NCBI RefSeq assembly: GCF_019127135.1
Contig: NZ_JAHOEA010000004.1
Span: 39,665-103,664, forward strand
Direction: 5' to 3'
DNA from: Segatella copri
GTDB lineage: Bacteria; Bacteroidota; Bacteroidia; Bacteroidales; Bacteroidaceae
Length of the DNA stretch: 64,000 bases
This document shows positions 7,734 to 16,754 of the stretch, one piece after another (within the stretch, counting starts at the first letter, position 1; each line of letters begins with the position of its first letter). The notes beneath the pieces were generated by a model. The model did no database searches. It was not told the origin of the DNA and worked only from the letters and a program-made list of their open reading frames with translations. The translations under genes were made by a program, and so were the position numbers.

Positions 7734-9818
7734 TTATTTGTTTCTGTAATTATCAAGACCCTTGTTCAGGAAGTCGAGATAAGCACTAACGTCTTCTTTG
7801 AAACTGAAGGCTGCTGCAAGAGGATTGCCATCGTTGTCAATAGCCACATAGAATGGCTGAGCATTGGCTCCAAACTTGCTTGCCTGCAGATAACTCCACT
7901 TGTCGCCAACGGTACGCAGGGTGCGCTTCTCGCCATTAAACGTAACCTCCATAGGCTCAGGAAGAGGAGTCTTGTCATCTACATAAAGAGAGATGAGAAC
8001 ATAATCCTTTGTCAGCTTATCTGCAACCGAAGGATCTGTCCAGACAGAAGCCTCCATCTTGCGGCAGTTTACACAACCATAACCCGTGAAATCAAGCAAT
8101 ACCGGTTTGCCGGCAGCCTTTGCCGCAGCCATTCCCAGCTCGTAATCCTTGTAAGCAGGCTCTACGGTCTTGGTGTTGAGGTTGAAGTCCTGTGTATTAA
8201 TAGGTGGAGCAAATGCGCTCACAGCCTTACAAGGAGCGCCCCAGAGACCCGGAATCATGTAAACCGAGAATGCCAAAGAACAGAGACCCAACATGATGCA
8301 GGCTACAGGCATAGGCTTGTTGATGTCGCCGCCGATTGCATCAACCTGGAACTTCAGCTTGCCGATGAGATAGAGACCCAACAGGCCGAAGATGACAATC
8401 CAGAGAGAGAGGAATACCTCGCGGTCCATAATGTGCCAGCCGTAAGCCAGATCGGCTACAGAGAGGAACTTCAGAGAGAAGGCAAGCTCGATAAAGCCGA
8501 GCACAATCTTGATGGTCTCCATCCACGAACCCGACTTAGGAGCCGACTTCAACCATGATGGGAAGAGGGCGAAGAGGGTGAATGGGAGCGCCAGAGCAAG
8601 CGCGAAACCGAACATTCCAACGGTAGGAGCGAGCCAGTCGCCGGAAGTAACGGTCTGAACCAGCAGCAAACCGATGATAGGAGCTGTACAGGAGAAGCTG
8701 ACCAATACCAGGGTGAAAGCCATCAGGAAGATAGAAATCATACCCGTGGTGCTGGAAGCCTTGTTGTCTACAGCATTTCCCCAACTGTCAGGCAATTTGA
8801 TTTCGAACCAACCGAAGAACGAGAAGGCGAAAACTGCCAGCAGGAGGAAGAGGATGATGTTGAACACGGCACTTGTGCTGAGCGCATTCAGGGTGCTAGG
8901 ACCTGCGATGGCTGTTACGGCAAGACCCAAAACCAGATAGATGACGACGATGCTCAAACCATAAGTAATCGCATCGCGGATACCTTTCTTCTTATCGTTC
9001 TTAGCACGCTTCAGGAAGAAACTTACGGTCATCGGGATGATAGGCCAGATGCAAGGCATGACGAGCGCAAGCAGACCGCCCACGAAACCGATGAAGAAGA
9101 TATAGAAGAGCGAATGGTTGGCGATGTCGTTAGCTCCGCCAAATGCCTGAAGTTCTTTAATGACAGGTTTCCATAAGTCCTTGACGTTCAGATTTTCCAT
9201 AGCTGATGCCAAAGCTGCGGAATCTACAGGCTGAGTAGCGCTGTCGGTCTGAGCCAGAGCTGCAACCTTTGCCAGCGAATCGGCCTTCATCTTGGCTGCA
9301 AGAGCAGGATCAATCGCCTTCGTGTTCAGGGCGTCTTTTGCTCCAGCTGCAGGAGCATCAACGGCTGGCGATTTGCCACTCTGCTTAAAACCAGCCTCGC
9401 TTGGTGGCAGACAGTTCTGGTCGTTGCAGGCGCCATACTCCAGATAGGCGTCAATATGATAATTAGGTTGGGTAAACTTCACCTTCTGCACAAAGGTAAC
9501 GCTTCCCTCAAAATAACGGAGTTTCATCTCGAAGAGAGGGTCGAACTTTGCTATTTCTCTGCCGCGTGGCTGAAGTTTTCCTACAAGTTCAGCTCCTTCA
9601 AGCTTGTTTACGTTGAACGAAGCGGAAATAGGTCCGTCGCCTCCCAATCCGGTAGAATAGACGTGCCATCCCGGTTGGATTTTTCCGCTAAACACGATTT
9701 CGGCCACAGCACTTCCGTCTGTTTTCAGCGAACTGGTGAACTTCACAGGGTTCATCATCTGCGCCTGGGCCAACATTACTACAAGGAGTAATTGAAAGAT
9801 TAAAAATACTTTTTTCAT
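7734..9818 (-). CDS. dsbD: Thiol:disulfide interchange protein DsbD
   Basis: It carries reducing equivalents from cytoplasmic thioredoxin across the inner membrane to periplasmic thiol proteins, for example in cytochrome c maturation. The 694 residues have the full three-part architecture. A signal peptide (1-19) precedes a DsbD-alpha-like periplasmic domain with C131 and C136 (CNDQNC). A CcdA-like membrane domain at about 237-520 carries the redox cysteines C256 (MPCIWP) and C377 (SFSCTAP). The C-terminal thioredoxin domain has CVNC (C582, C585). An Ala-rich linker at 150-210 separates the first two parts. All six redox cysteines are present. The gene is single, with its own terminator. Confidence 0.93.
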   Translation of the reverse strand: MKKVFLIFQLLLVVMLAQAQMMNPVKFTSSLKTDGSAVAEIVFSGKIQPGWHVYSTGLGGDGPISASFNVNKLEGAELVGKLQPRGREIAKFDPLFEMKLRYFEGSVTFVQKVKFTQPNYHIDAYLEYGACNDQNCLPPSEAGFKQSGKSPAVDAPAAGAKDALNTKAIDPALAAKMKADSLAKVAALAQTDSATQPVDSAALASAMENLNVKDLWKPVIKELQAFGGANDIANHSLFYIFFIGFVGGLLALVMPCIWPIIPMTVSFFLKRAKNDKKKGIRDAITYGLSIVVIYLVLGLAVTAIAGPSTLNALSTSAVFNIILFLLLAVFAFSFFGWFEIKLPDSWGNAVDNKASSTTGMISIFLMAFTLVLVSFSCTAPIIGLLLVQTVTSGDWLAPTVGMFGFALALALPFTLFALFPSWLKSAPKSGSWMETIKIVLGFIELAFSLKFLSVADLAYGWHIMDREVFLSLWIVIFGLLGLYLIGKLKFQVDAIGGDINKPMPVACIMLGLCSLAFSVYMIPGLWGAPCKAVSAFAPPINTQDFNLNTKTVEPAYKDYELGMAAAKAAGKPVLLDFTGYGCVNCRKMEASVWTDPSVADKLTKDYVLISLYVDDKTPLPEPMEVTFNGEKRTLRTVGDKWSYLQASKFGANAQPFYVAIDNDGNPLAAAFSFKEDVSAYLDFLNKGLDNYRNK

Positions 9819-9940
9819 TTCTATTTTTGAATTTTATGTTGCAAAGTTACTAAAAACTAATCATATTACGTATTCAAAGGGCTTTAAGGGTACATGGTTT
9901 TAATATTTTTAAGAAAAAATGCTAATTTTCTTTGTTTTAC

Positions 9941-9971
9941 TTGGCTCTTTCGTACTTTTAATGTAATTTTG
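9941..9971 (+). promoter_or_regulatory. Promoter of the metal-efflux gene cluster
   Basis: TTG at 9941-9943 and TAATTTTG at 9964-9971 give the usual Bacteroidetes spacing. The start of transcription would be near 9979, 35 bases before the ATG at 10014. Confidence 0.6.
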
Positions 9972-10013
9972 CGGACGGAATAAAGCAATCCTAAAATTTG
10001 GAAACAGAATAAA

Positions 10014-10427
10014 ATGGCAAAGAAGAAACTATACTTGTTCAGCCTCTTTGTGGCCACGATGAGTGTGCTGCTCTCTACGGTGGTGATGCATCATCACCAC
10101 ATGGGGCGTATCTGTATGGTTGTAGAACGTTGTCAGCAGGATGGTAATTTCAACGATGAGCATACTGAGCATCATGAGAAAGAAGCCGATAGTTGCCGCG
10201 TGCATCAGCTGCACCATTTCGTAACCAACGGCAAGATTATGAAGGGCATTCAGAAACAGCTTTTCGATGGCAACCATCTGCTTTCCATGCTTTCTTCTGA
10301 GTATTTGTTTGTCCCAACCTCGTCGCTCATTAGCGTGCGTTGGCAGCAGTTTGCAGCCAGCCTTCCTTGCGTAGATGAAGCGCCTTTCAGTAGGCGAGGA
10401 CCTCCTTTTTTTGTTGATTTTCTGTAG
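10014..10427 (+). CDS. Small His/Cys-rich exported protein next to the efflux operon
   Basis: A 137-residue protein with an N-terminal hydrophobic helix (residues 6-24) and then a run of His residues (HHHHMG). Cysteines pair as ICMVVERC, and a second His/Glu-rich stretch (DEHTEHHEKEADSC) follows. The middle and C-terminus are ordinary. The composition suggests metal binding outside the cytoplasm, and the position directly upstream of an RND metal-efflux operon supports that. The function is inference; I know it only as an uncharacterised Bacteroidales family. It has its own promoter and is separated from the adaptor gene by 94 bases containing a second promoter. Confidence 0.65.
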   Translation: MAKKKLYLFSLFVATMSVLLSTVVMHHHHMGRICMVVERCQQDGNFNDEHTEHHEKEADSCRVHQLHHFVTNGKIMKGIQKQLFDGNHLLSMLSSEYLFVPTSSLISVRWQQFAASLPCVDEAPFSRRGPPFFVDFL

Positions 10428-10451
10428 CTAGAGCAACCAGGATGCAGCTTT

Positions 10452-10486
10452 TGCAACCGGGTTGCAGGGAAAGTTGCGTACTTTTG
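10452..10486 (+). promoter_or_regulatory. Promoter and candidate operator of the RND efflux genes
   Basis: A -7 element TACTTTTG lies at 10479-10486. Immediately upstream, overlapping the -33 region, is the inverted repeat TGCAACC-G-GGTTGCA (10452-10466), with related GCAACC and GTTGC half sites on both sides (10434, 10473). The position suits a metal-responsive repressor or activator site. No regulator gene is adjacent. Confidence 0.5.
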
Positions 10487-10521
10487 CACCCGAAATTATT
10501 AATCAATAAAAAGAAGAAAAA

Positions 10522-11742
10522 ATGAAAAGAATATTGGTGGTTGCCGTTGCGGCAATCTTGGCCTGGTGTGGTTTCACCTTTTTCTCAAACCACGCCGGAG
10601 CAGAGGCTCATGCTGCCGGACACGGACATGAGCATGAACATGAAGAGGTGGATTTCGACAACATTCCGCTCTCTCAGAAACAGGTAGATGCTGTAGATTT
10701 GAAGATGGGCGAGGCGGTTGACCGTGTGATGGATGCTACGATTGCAGCCAACGGTCAGCTCGTTTTGCGCGCCCAGAACAAGGGCGATGTGGCTTCGCTC
10801 ATGGGGGGTGTAGTAAAGGCTATCTATGTAAAGGAAGGACAGAATGTGAAGCGCGGACAGGTTGTGGCTCTGGTTGAAAATACCGATGTGGTCAGTCTGC
10901 AACGCGAATATTATTCTGCCAGCAAGGAGTGCGAACTGGCACTTGCCGACCTGGAACGACAGAAACTGCTGAATAGGACAGGAGCTGGCGTCAAGAAGAA
11001 TGCGCAACAGGCTGCCAAGGAGTATCATGTGGCCCACGCCAACCTCATCGGCATCGGCAAGCAGCTCGCCCAGATGGGCATTTCTACCGCCGCCGTTGCC
11101 AGGGGTAAGTTTACCACAGCCTTCCCTTTGCGTGCTCCGATTGCGGGTACGGTTTCGCAGATTACAGCCAGCCTGGGCAGCTTTGCCGATATGCAGACGC
11201 CGCTCATGAAGATTCAGAACAACCAGGCTGTAGAGTGCGATCTGAACATTTTTGAGAAAGATCTGCAGAAGGTAAAGCCGGGCGATAAGGTTTATCTCTC
11301 GCTTACCAATCAGCCGGGCGTAAAACTCGCAGGTCATGTTTACGGCTTAAACCAATACTTTAACGATAATTCGAAATCTGTTGCTGTTCACGTAAAAATT
11401 GATGCGCAGTCTCTTAAAACAAGTGGTGTCCACGGCTCAGCCCGACTCTTCGACGGAATGTATGTAAGCGGCAAGATAGCTACGGGCAGCCAGTCGTGCA
11501 TCGCCCTTCCATCCAAGGCCATCGTCACTACCGACGGCAAGCAGTTTGTCTTTGCTCTGAATGGCAAACCAAAGAAGGGCGAGTACAGTTTCTCCCGCCA
11601 TGAGGTCATTACGGGCGTTTCGGACGGTACTTATACCGAGGTAAAACTCTGCAAGCACCTGAAGCAGGAAGGAAAGAAGATTGTGACAGAAAACGCGTAT
11701 TATCTGGCTTCGCTCACGGGCGAGCATGCAGATGAGCATTAA
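10522..11742 (+). CDS. Heavy-metal RND efflux periplasmic adaptor (CusB/CzcB type)
   Basis: A membrane fusion protein linking an inner-membrane RND pump to an outer-membrane factor. The 406-residue protein has an N-terminal signal or anchor (1-25). A metal-binding-looking stretch HGHEHEHEE follows at about 35-43. The barrel-sandwich half-motif is seen at GGVVKAIYVKEGQNVKRGQ (about 97-115), then a helical hairpin of about 130-190, the second lipoyl half (FPLRAPIAGTVSQI), and the beta-barrel part. It is first in a three-gene set with the pump and OMF; 51 bases separate it from the pump gene. The metal cannot be read from the sequence. Confidence 0.85.
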   Translation: MKRILVVAVAAILAWCGFTFFSNHAGAEAHAAGHGHEHEHEEVDFDNIPLSQKQVDAVDLKMGEAVDRVMDATIAANGQLVLRAQNKGDVASLMGGVVKAIYVKEGQNVKRGQVVALVENTDVVSLQREYYSASKECELALADLERQKLLNRTGAGVKKNAQQAAKEYHVAHANLIGIGKQLAQMGISTAAVARGKFTTAFPLRAPIAGTVSQITASLGSFADMQTPLMKIQNNQAVECDLNIFEKDLQKVKPGDKVYLSLTNQPGVKLAGHVYGLNQYFNDNSKSVAVHVKIDAQSLKTSGVHGSARLFDGMYVSGKIATGSQSCIALPSKAIVTTDGKQFVFALNGKPKKGEYSFSRHEVITGVSDGTYTEVKLCKHLKQEGKKIVTENAYYLASLTGEHADEH

Positions 11743-11793
11743 TATAAGGTAAGCTTTTTCATCAATAAAGAGCTTTTAAAAGAAAGACAGATT

Positions 11794-14700
11794 ATGTTTC
11801 AGAAACTGATTACTTACTCCATCCGCCACAAGCTGGTTGTGGGAGTTTTCACGATAGCCCTTATCATCTGGGGCATCGTTTCGCTCATCCATCTTCCTTT
11901 CGATTCTACGCCAGATATTACCGACAATCAGGTTCAGGTCATCACTCAGGCGCCTTCGCTTGGAGCGCAGGAGGTGGAGCAATACGTTACTACTCCGGTG
12001 GAAATGGCGCTTGCCAACATCCCCGAACTCAAGGAGCGAAGAAGCATCTCGCGAAGCGGACTCTCGGTCATCACCCTCGTCTTTGATGATGATGTAGATA
12101 TCTACTGGGCACGTTCGCAGGTGAGCCAGATGCTGACCCAGGTGGAGAAAGATTTGCCCAAGAATGTGGAAACCGAGATGGGACCGATTGCTACCGGACT
12201 GGGCGAGATTTACCATTATACCGTGCGCGCCGAGAAGGGTTACGAGCACAAATATTCGCTAACCCAGCTGCGAACCATCCAGGACTGGATTGTGAGAAAG
12301 CAGCTCTCGGGAACCCCGGGCGTAGCGGAAGTGAGCGGCTGGGGAGGCTACGTAAAGCAATACGAAGTGGCCATCAATACGGATAAGCTCAACGCCAGCA
12401 ATCTTACCGTGAGCGAGGTGTTTGATGCGCTCGAAAAGAATAACGCCAACACGGGCGGAAGTTACATAGAGGAAAACTCCAACCAGTATTTCATCCGCGG
12501 CATTGGCGTGGTGAAGACTCTGGAAGATGTGGCGAACATCGCCGTCAAGACCGTGAACGGCACTCCTGTTAAGATAGGTGATGTGGCGAAGGTTCAGCTG
12601 GGTCACGCCACCCGTTTCGGAGCCGTTACCCGAAATGGCGAGGGCGAAGTGGTAGCCGGAATTGCCATCATGCTGAAAGGCGAAAACTTTCAGGAGGTTA
12701 TCAGGAATGTGAAGCAGCGTATAGAGCAGATTCAGAAATCTCTGCCCGAGGGCGTGGTTATCGAACCGTTTATCGACCGAACCAACCTGGTTGACCGTGT
12801 GGAGGGAACCATCGCCCGAAACCTGATTGAGGGCGGACTCATCGTCATCTTCGTGCTGGTTATTTTCCTGGGCAACTGGCGGGCCGGACTGGTTGTGGCG
12901 AGTGTCATTCCGCTCAGCATGCTCTTTGCTTTCGGCATGATGAAGACCTTCGGAATCGACGGCAATCTGATGTCGCTCGGAGCCATCGATTTCGGTATGA
13001 TAGTCGATTCTGCCGTCATTATCGTAGAGGCTGTTGTGGCCCATCTGGGCGTGAAGAGTATAGAGCGGAGAGCGAGAAATTCTTCCGATACTCCCATCCG
13101 TTTCTCTCAGGCAGAGATGGATGAGGAGGTTCATGATTCCGCTTCGCGCATCCGCAAGAGTGCGGCATTTGGCGAAATCATCATTATGATAGTTTACATT
13201 CCGCTGATGACGCTTGTGGGCATCGAGGGCAAGATGTTCCGTCCGATGGCGCTTACCGTTTTCTTCGCCATCCTGGGTGCCTTCATCCTCTCGCTCACCT
13301 ATGTTCCGATGGCAAGTGCGCTCTTCCTGAGCAAGAAGGGACATGTGCATAAAACTTTCAGCGATAGAATGATAGGGAAGTTGCAGGGCTGGTACCGACC
13401 GGTTCTGGAATGGGTCTTGGCGCGATATAAGGATGTGATTACCGGCGCCGTTTCGCTCTTCTGCATGAGTGCCGTAGCCTTCCATTTTCTGGGTGGAGAA
13501 TTCATTCCGAGCCTGGAAGAGGGCGATTTTGCGGTAGAAATGACCATGTCGCAAGGCACGTCGCTCTCGCAGATGGTAGAGAGCTGCTCCAAGGCGGAGA
13601 AACTTCTGAAGGCTGAATATCCTGAAATCAAGCAGGTGGTGAGCCGCATAGGTAGCGCCGAGATTCCTACCGATCCGATGCCGGTAGAAAGAGCCGACAT
13701 CATGGTGGCGCTCAAGCCGAAAGCCGAATGGACTTCGGCAGAAACTACCGCCGAGCTGATGGAGAAGATGGAAGAAACCCTGAAGACGATTCCGGGCTTG
13801 GAGGCTGAGATTTCGCAGCCTATCCAGATGCGTAACAACGAGTTGCTTACGGGCATCAAGCAGGATGTGGCGATTAAGATTTTTGGTGACAATCTAGATG
13901 TGCTTATCCAGCAGGCTGATAAGGTTTCTCGTATGATAAAGAATGTGCCGGGCGTGAGTGGAATCTTCGTTGAAGAGGTTTCCGGATTGCCTCAGATTCA
14001 GGTAAAATACAACCATGAACGCATGGCGGCTTATGGGGTAACTGTTGACGAAATCAACCGCATTCTTGAAACCACCTTTGCGGGCGCTACGGCTGGAGCA
14101 GTTTACGAAGGCGATAAAAAAATTGACATCGTTCTGCGTCTTGATCCTAAGGAACGCAACTTCCAGTCGCTTCAGTCGCTCTGTATTCCGCTGGCTGGTG
14201 GCGAGAGCATTCCGCTTTCCCAGTTGGCTGATGTGGTTTACGAACCGGCTCCGGCTCAGGTTTCTCATGAGAATGGCGCCCGTCGCATTTACGTAGGTTT
14301 CAACGTGAAGGGTAGGGACGTGCAGAGTACCGTGAAGGATATTCAGTCCATTCTTGATGAGAAACTGAAGCTGCCTGAGGGCTACTATTATAATTATGGT
14401 GGCGAGTTTGAGAATCTTCAGAGTGCCGCCCAGCGCCTGCTCATCGTGGTTCCGGTAGCGCTCATCATCATTCTGCTGCTGCTCTATGCCACGGTCAGGA
14501 ATCTGCGCGAATCACTCTTCGTGTTCTCCGCCATTCCGCTTGCCGCGATAGGTGGCGTCTGGGCTCTCTGGTTGCGCGGAATGCCTTTCAGTATTTCGGC
14601 GGGCGTAGGTTTCATCGCCCTCTTTGGTGTGGCGGTTCTCAACGGCATCGTGCTGATAGGTCAGATGAACCAGATGCAGAAGCAGACGGCTGCGGTTTCT

Positions 14701-14952
14701 GCGGAAGATGACGTAAATAGGTCGGCTGTTATTCAGAAAAGAATTATTGACAGTTGCATGATACGTCTCCGTCCGGTTCTGATGACGGCTCTGGTAGCTT
14801 CTATGGGTTTCCTCCCGATGGCTTTATCTCATGGCGACGGAGCAGAAGTCCAGCGTCCTCTTGCCACGGTTGTAATTGGCGGTCTCATTACCAGCACGCT
14901 TCTCACGCTCCTGGTTCTGCCAGCCATCTACAAGATGTTTACGAAAAAGTAA
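11794..14952 (+). CDS. Heavy-metal RND efflux pump, CusA/CzcA family
   Basis: The proton-driven inner-membrane component of a tripartite metal exporter. The 1052 residues match the HME-RND family. TM1 lies at about 12-32. The signature DFGMIVDSAVIIVEA in the TM4 region carries the intramembrane Asp pair typical of heavy-metal RND pumps. Two large periplasmic loops follow TM1 and TM7, and the C-terminal TM bundle ends near 1045. Whether it exports Cu/Ag or Zn/Co/Cd/Ni is not decided here. The adaptor lies upstream and the OMF follows after 11 bases, so the three are co-transcribed. Confidence 0.92.
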   Translation: MFQKLITYSIRHKLVVGVFTIALIIWGIVSLIHLPFDSTPDITDNQVQVITQAPSLGAQEVEQYVTTPVEMALANIPELKERRSISRSGLSVITLVFDDDVDIYWARSQVSQMLTQVEKDLPKNVETEMGPIATGLGEIYHYTVRAEKGYEHKYSLTQLRTIQDWIVRKQLSGTPGVAEVSGWGGYVKQYEVAINTDKLNASNLTVSEVFDALEKNNANTGGSYIEENSNQYFIRGIGVVKTLEDVANIAVKTVNGTPVKIGDVAKVQLGHATRFGAVTRNGEGEVVAGIAIMLKGENFQEVIRNVKQRIEQIQKSLPEGVVIEPFIDRTNLVDRVEGTIARNLIEGGLIVIFVLVIFLGNWRAGLVVASVIPLSMLFAFGMMKTFGIDGNLMSLGAIDFGMIVDSAVIIVEAVVAHLGVKSIERRARNSSDTPIRFSQAEMDEEVHDSASRIRKSAAFGEIIIMIVYIPLMTLVGIEGKMFRPMALTVFFAILGAFILSLTYVPMASALFLSKKGHVHKTFSDRMIGKLQGWYRPVLEWVLARYKDVITGAVSLFCMSAVAFHFLGGEFIPSLEEGDFAVEMTMSQGTSLSQMVESCSKAEKLLKAEYPEIKQVVSRIGSAEIPTDPMPVERADIMVALKPKAEWTSAETTAELMEKMEETLKTIPGLEAEISQPIQMRNNELLTGIKQDVAIKIFGDNLDVLIQQADKVSRMIKNVPGVSGIFVEEVSGLPQIQVKYNHERMAAYGVTVDEINRILETTFAGATAGAVYEGDKKIDIVLRLDPKERNFQSLQSLCIPLAGGESIPLSQLADVVYEPAPAQVSHENGARRIYVGFNVKGRDVQSTVKDIQSILDEKLKLPEGYYYNYGGEFENLQSAAQRLLIVVPVALIIILLLLYATVRNLRESLFVFSAIPLAAIGGVWALWLRGMPFSISAGVGFIALFGVAVLNGIVLIGQMNQMQKQTAAVSAEDDVNRSAVIQKRIIDSCMIRLRPVLMTALVASMGFLPMALSHGDGAEVQRPLATVVIGGLITSTLLTLLVLPAIYKMFTKK

Positions 14953-14963
14953 GATTTCAAGAT

Positions 14964-16253
14964 ATGAAAATAATGAACAGAATAAAAATAACAGAAAATA
15001 GGGTGGTGGCTTGCTTTGCCGCCATCCTTCTCCTGCTGCCAGTCACAGCTGGAGCCCAGCATTTTGATGCTCATATTGCGGGCAGGAAAGTTACCCTGCA
15101 GGAATGTTTCGATTTGGCTGCCCGACAGAACCTTCAGATGCAGGCTGGAAAGAAGTCGGTAGAGCGTGCGCAGGTGATGCAAGGCACGGCTTGGGAGCTG
15201 GATAAAACCGAGGTTTCCTTCTCGCAAAACCCAGCCACGGGAGGCGAATCGGACAACGGCTTTACCTTCACCCAGAGCCTCGATTTTCCTACCGTCTACG
15301 CCTCGCGCCGCAACCAGCTCAAGGCTGAAACCCAGGCAGAAAAGAGCCGCTTGAATGTGGTCAACCAGCAACTGAAGGCTGAAATCGCCAACACCTATTA
15401 TCAGATGCTTTATCAGTCTCACAGACTCCGGATATTGCAGCGAATCGACTCTGTATTAGAACGTTACAGCAAAATAGCAGAAATGCGTTACAAGGCTGGA
15501 GAGAGCCGCCAGCTGGAATATCTCTCAGCCGACCGCAAATGCAACGAAAACCGCTTGGAAATGGCTGATGTGAAGAGCGAAATCGAGCGTCTGCAAATCG
15601 ACCTCATGTCGCAACTCAACACGCAGGAGCCCGTAAAACCGGCAGAAGAGAATCTCTCGGCCATCGCAGCCCAGAATCTCAGTTCCTATAATTATCAGCA
15701 GTCTGCCGACGGCATTTACCGGCAGGATAAACTCATCGCTCTCGATAAGGAAATCAAGGCAGCCAAGACAGGTTTTGCTCCGAGTTTATCCTTATCTTTG
15801 CGCACCCAATGTGTCATTTCCAGTTGGAATCCATACAACATAGACCGTTCGAGATTTGCCGAGGGCAATTTCTTCGGTTTTGAGATTGGCGTAGGCATTC
15901 CTTTATTTTATGGTTCTACGAAGGCGAAGGTCAAGGCAGCCCAAAAAGACCGCGAATTGGCTGAAATCGAAATGCGCCAGGAGCAGACAGAAAAAGAGCG
16001 CGATTACCGTCTCTGTACGAAGCGCCTGCAGGCAGCATCCAACCGTCTGAAATATTACGAGCAGAACAACCAGGCTCATTCTGCGCAGATTTCGAAGTTG
16101 AGTGCGATAGAATATGAAAATGGCGAAATTTCGTATGTAGAATACGTGAATGCCATCGAGGAAACCATCGATGTTCTGATGAAGCATGCTGATGCGATTA
16201 ATGAATACAACCAGGCAGTCATCGCCATCCAGCGGCTTACGGGCATGATGTAA
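14964..16253 (+). CDS. TolC/CzcC-like outer-membrane factor of the metal efflux system
   Basis: The outer-membrane channel partner of the RND pump. From the ATG at 14964 the product is 429 residues. A signal peptide (about 1-30, ending VTAGAQ) is followed by VTLQECFDLAARQNLQM, the usual start of the first helical repeat. Two long alpha-helical halves with heptad-like patterns and a beta segment (GFEIGVGIPLFYGS) match the family. An in-frame extension back to 14754 exists but overlaps the pump gene and has no signal, so 14964 (or the ATG at 14973) is preferred. It is last in the operon. Confidence 0.88.
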   Translation: MKIMNRIKITENRVVACFAAILLLLPVTAGAQHFDAHIAGRKVTLQECFDLAARQNLQMQAGKKSVERAQVMQGTAWELDKTEVSFSQNPATGGESDNGFTFTQSLDFPTVYASRRNQLKAETQAEKSRLNVVNQQLKAEIANTYYQMLYQSHRLRILQRIDSVLERYSKIAEMRYKAGESRQLEYLSADRKCNENRLEMADVKSEIERLQIDLMSQLNTQEPVKPAEENLSAIAAQNLSSYNYQQSADGIYRQDKLIALDKEIKAAKTGFAPSLSLSLRTQCVISSWNPYNIDRSRFAEGNFFGFEIGVGIPLFYGSTKAKVKAAQKDRELAEIEMRQEQTEKERDYRLCTKRLQAASNRLKYYEQNNQAHSAQISKLSAIEYENGEISYVEYVNAIEETIDVLMKHADAINEYNQAVIAIQRLTGMM

Positions 16254-16482
16254 GATTCTGTTCTGAGATATTTCTTTTTGATTGAAATGAGAATTAATCT
16301 CAGAACAGGCAGAAAGGAAGTAAAAGAATGAAATGATCAGAAAGGGGTGAACAGGTTCCATTTTCAGGCTCCAAATTTCACCTCTTTCTTTATCTTATAA
16401 CGCCTATTTACCATAATACCTGTTAGAATTAAAAAGAGGAAAATAAAAAAGGAGGAATTTTTCCGTTACTTATTACGCCTAG

Positions 16483-16548
16483 CTACCAGAGGAGTTCTTT
16501 ATTTCGAAAGATGATGAAGTTGCAAGATGGGAATACGAAAGAGATTAG
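16483..16548 (+). pseudogene. Relic of a C5-cytosine methyltransferase
   Basis: These bases read in frame as LPEEFFISKDDEVARWEY plus three residues and a TAG stop, and are bounded upstream by another in-frame TAG (16480-16482). They correspond to residues 281-299 (VPEEFFIPQDEVARWEYEK) of the intact methyltransferase at 18293, with one extra codon and a few substitutions. The region is part of the target-recognition segment between motifs VIII and IX. Nucleotide identity is high over about 58 bases (compare 19134-19190) and stops abruptly on both sides. It is a remnant of an earlier or duplicated methyltransferase gene at this locus. Confidence 0.8.
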
Positions 16549-16620
16549 ATAAATTTACCATCCCTAGGAAGCCAACATCAAGATAAAGATTAGTAGAAAA
16601 CAGAAAAATGTCAATCAAAA

Positions 16621-16714
16621 GATCAGAATTTTTCTAAGGATTAGAGTTAAAGATCGTGATCAGACGCCAAGTTTATGAAAAGTTTTAGTACCTTTGCAAA
16701 TTGACTTCGGTCAA
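16621..16714 (+). promoter_or_regulatory. Control region of the restriction-modification genes
   Basis: A -7 box TACCTTTG lies at 16689-16696, with no good -33 match. Three GATC sites at 16621-16624, 16652-16655 and 16658-16661 lie just upstream. If the system recognises GATC, as its Sau3AI relatives do, these would be targets of its own methyltransferase beside its own promoter. At 16701-16714 TTGAC-TTCG-GTCAA forms a five-base stem with a UUCG tetraloop near the predicted transcript start. The ATG is at 16755. Confidence 0.5.
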
Positions 16715-16754
16715 CATATGCATAAACCGATGAAAACAATTTAAAACTTAGCAG

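Larger units (their letters stand above)
16254..16754. other. Left boundary of the restriction-modification island
   Basis: A 500-base gap with no intact gene. It holds, in order, a 12-bp inverted repeat (CTGTTCTGAGAT at 16258-16269 with its partner at 16297-16308) just after the OMF stop, a decayed methyltransferase fragment (16483-16548), three GATC sites (16621, 16652, 16658), a -7 box (16689-16696), and a small hairpin at the predicted transcript start. The sequence turns markedly AT-rich from about 16380. Confidence 0.7.

Noticed and set aside
7556-7789. 77-codon frame across the small-RNA terminator
   Set aside because: It crosses two terminators and the end of dsbD, and has no family resemblance.
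12259-13554. Antisense open frame of 431 codons inside the RND pump gene
   Set aside because: Shadow of the pump gene; no recognisable motif and no promoter or terminator of its own.
16297-16308. Efflux-operon inverted repeat (16258-16308) as a strong terminator
   Set aside because: The 12-bp arms are perfect but the loop is 27 bases and no U run follows, so I describe it only as an inverted repeat.
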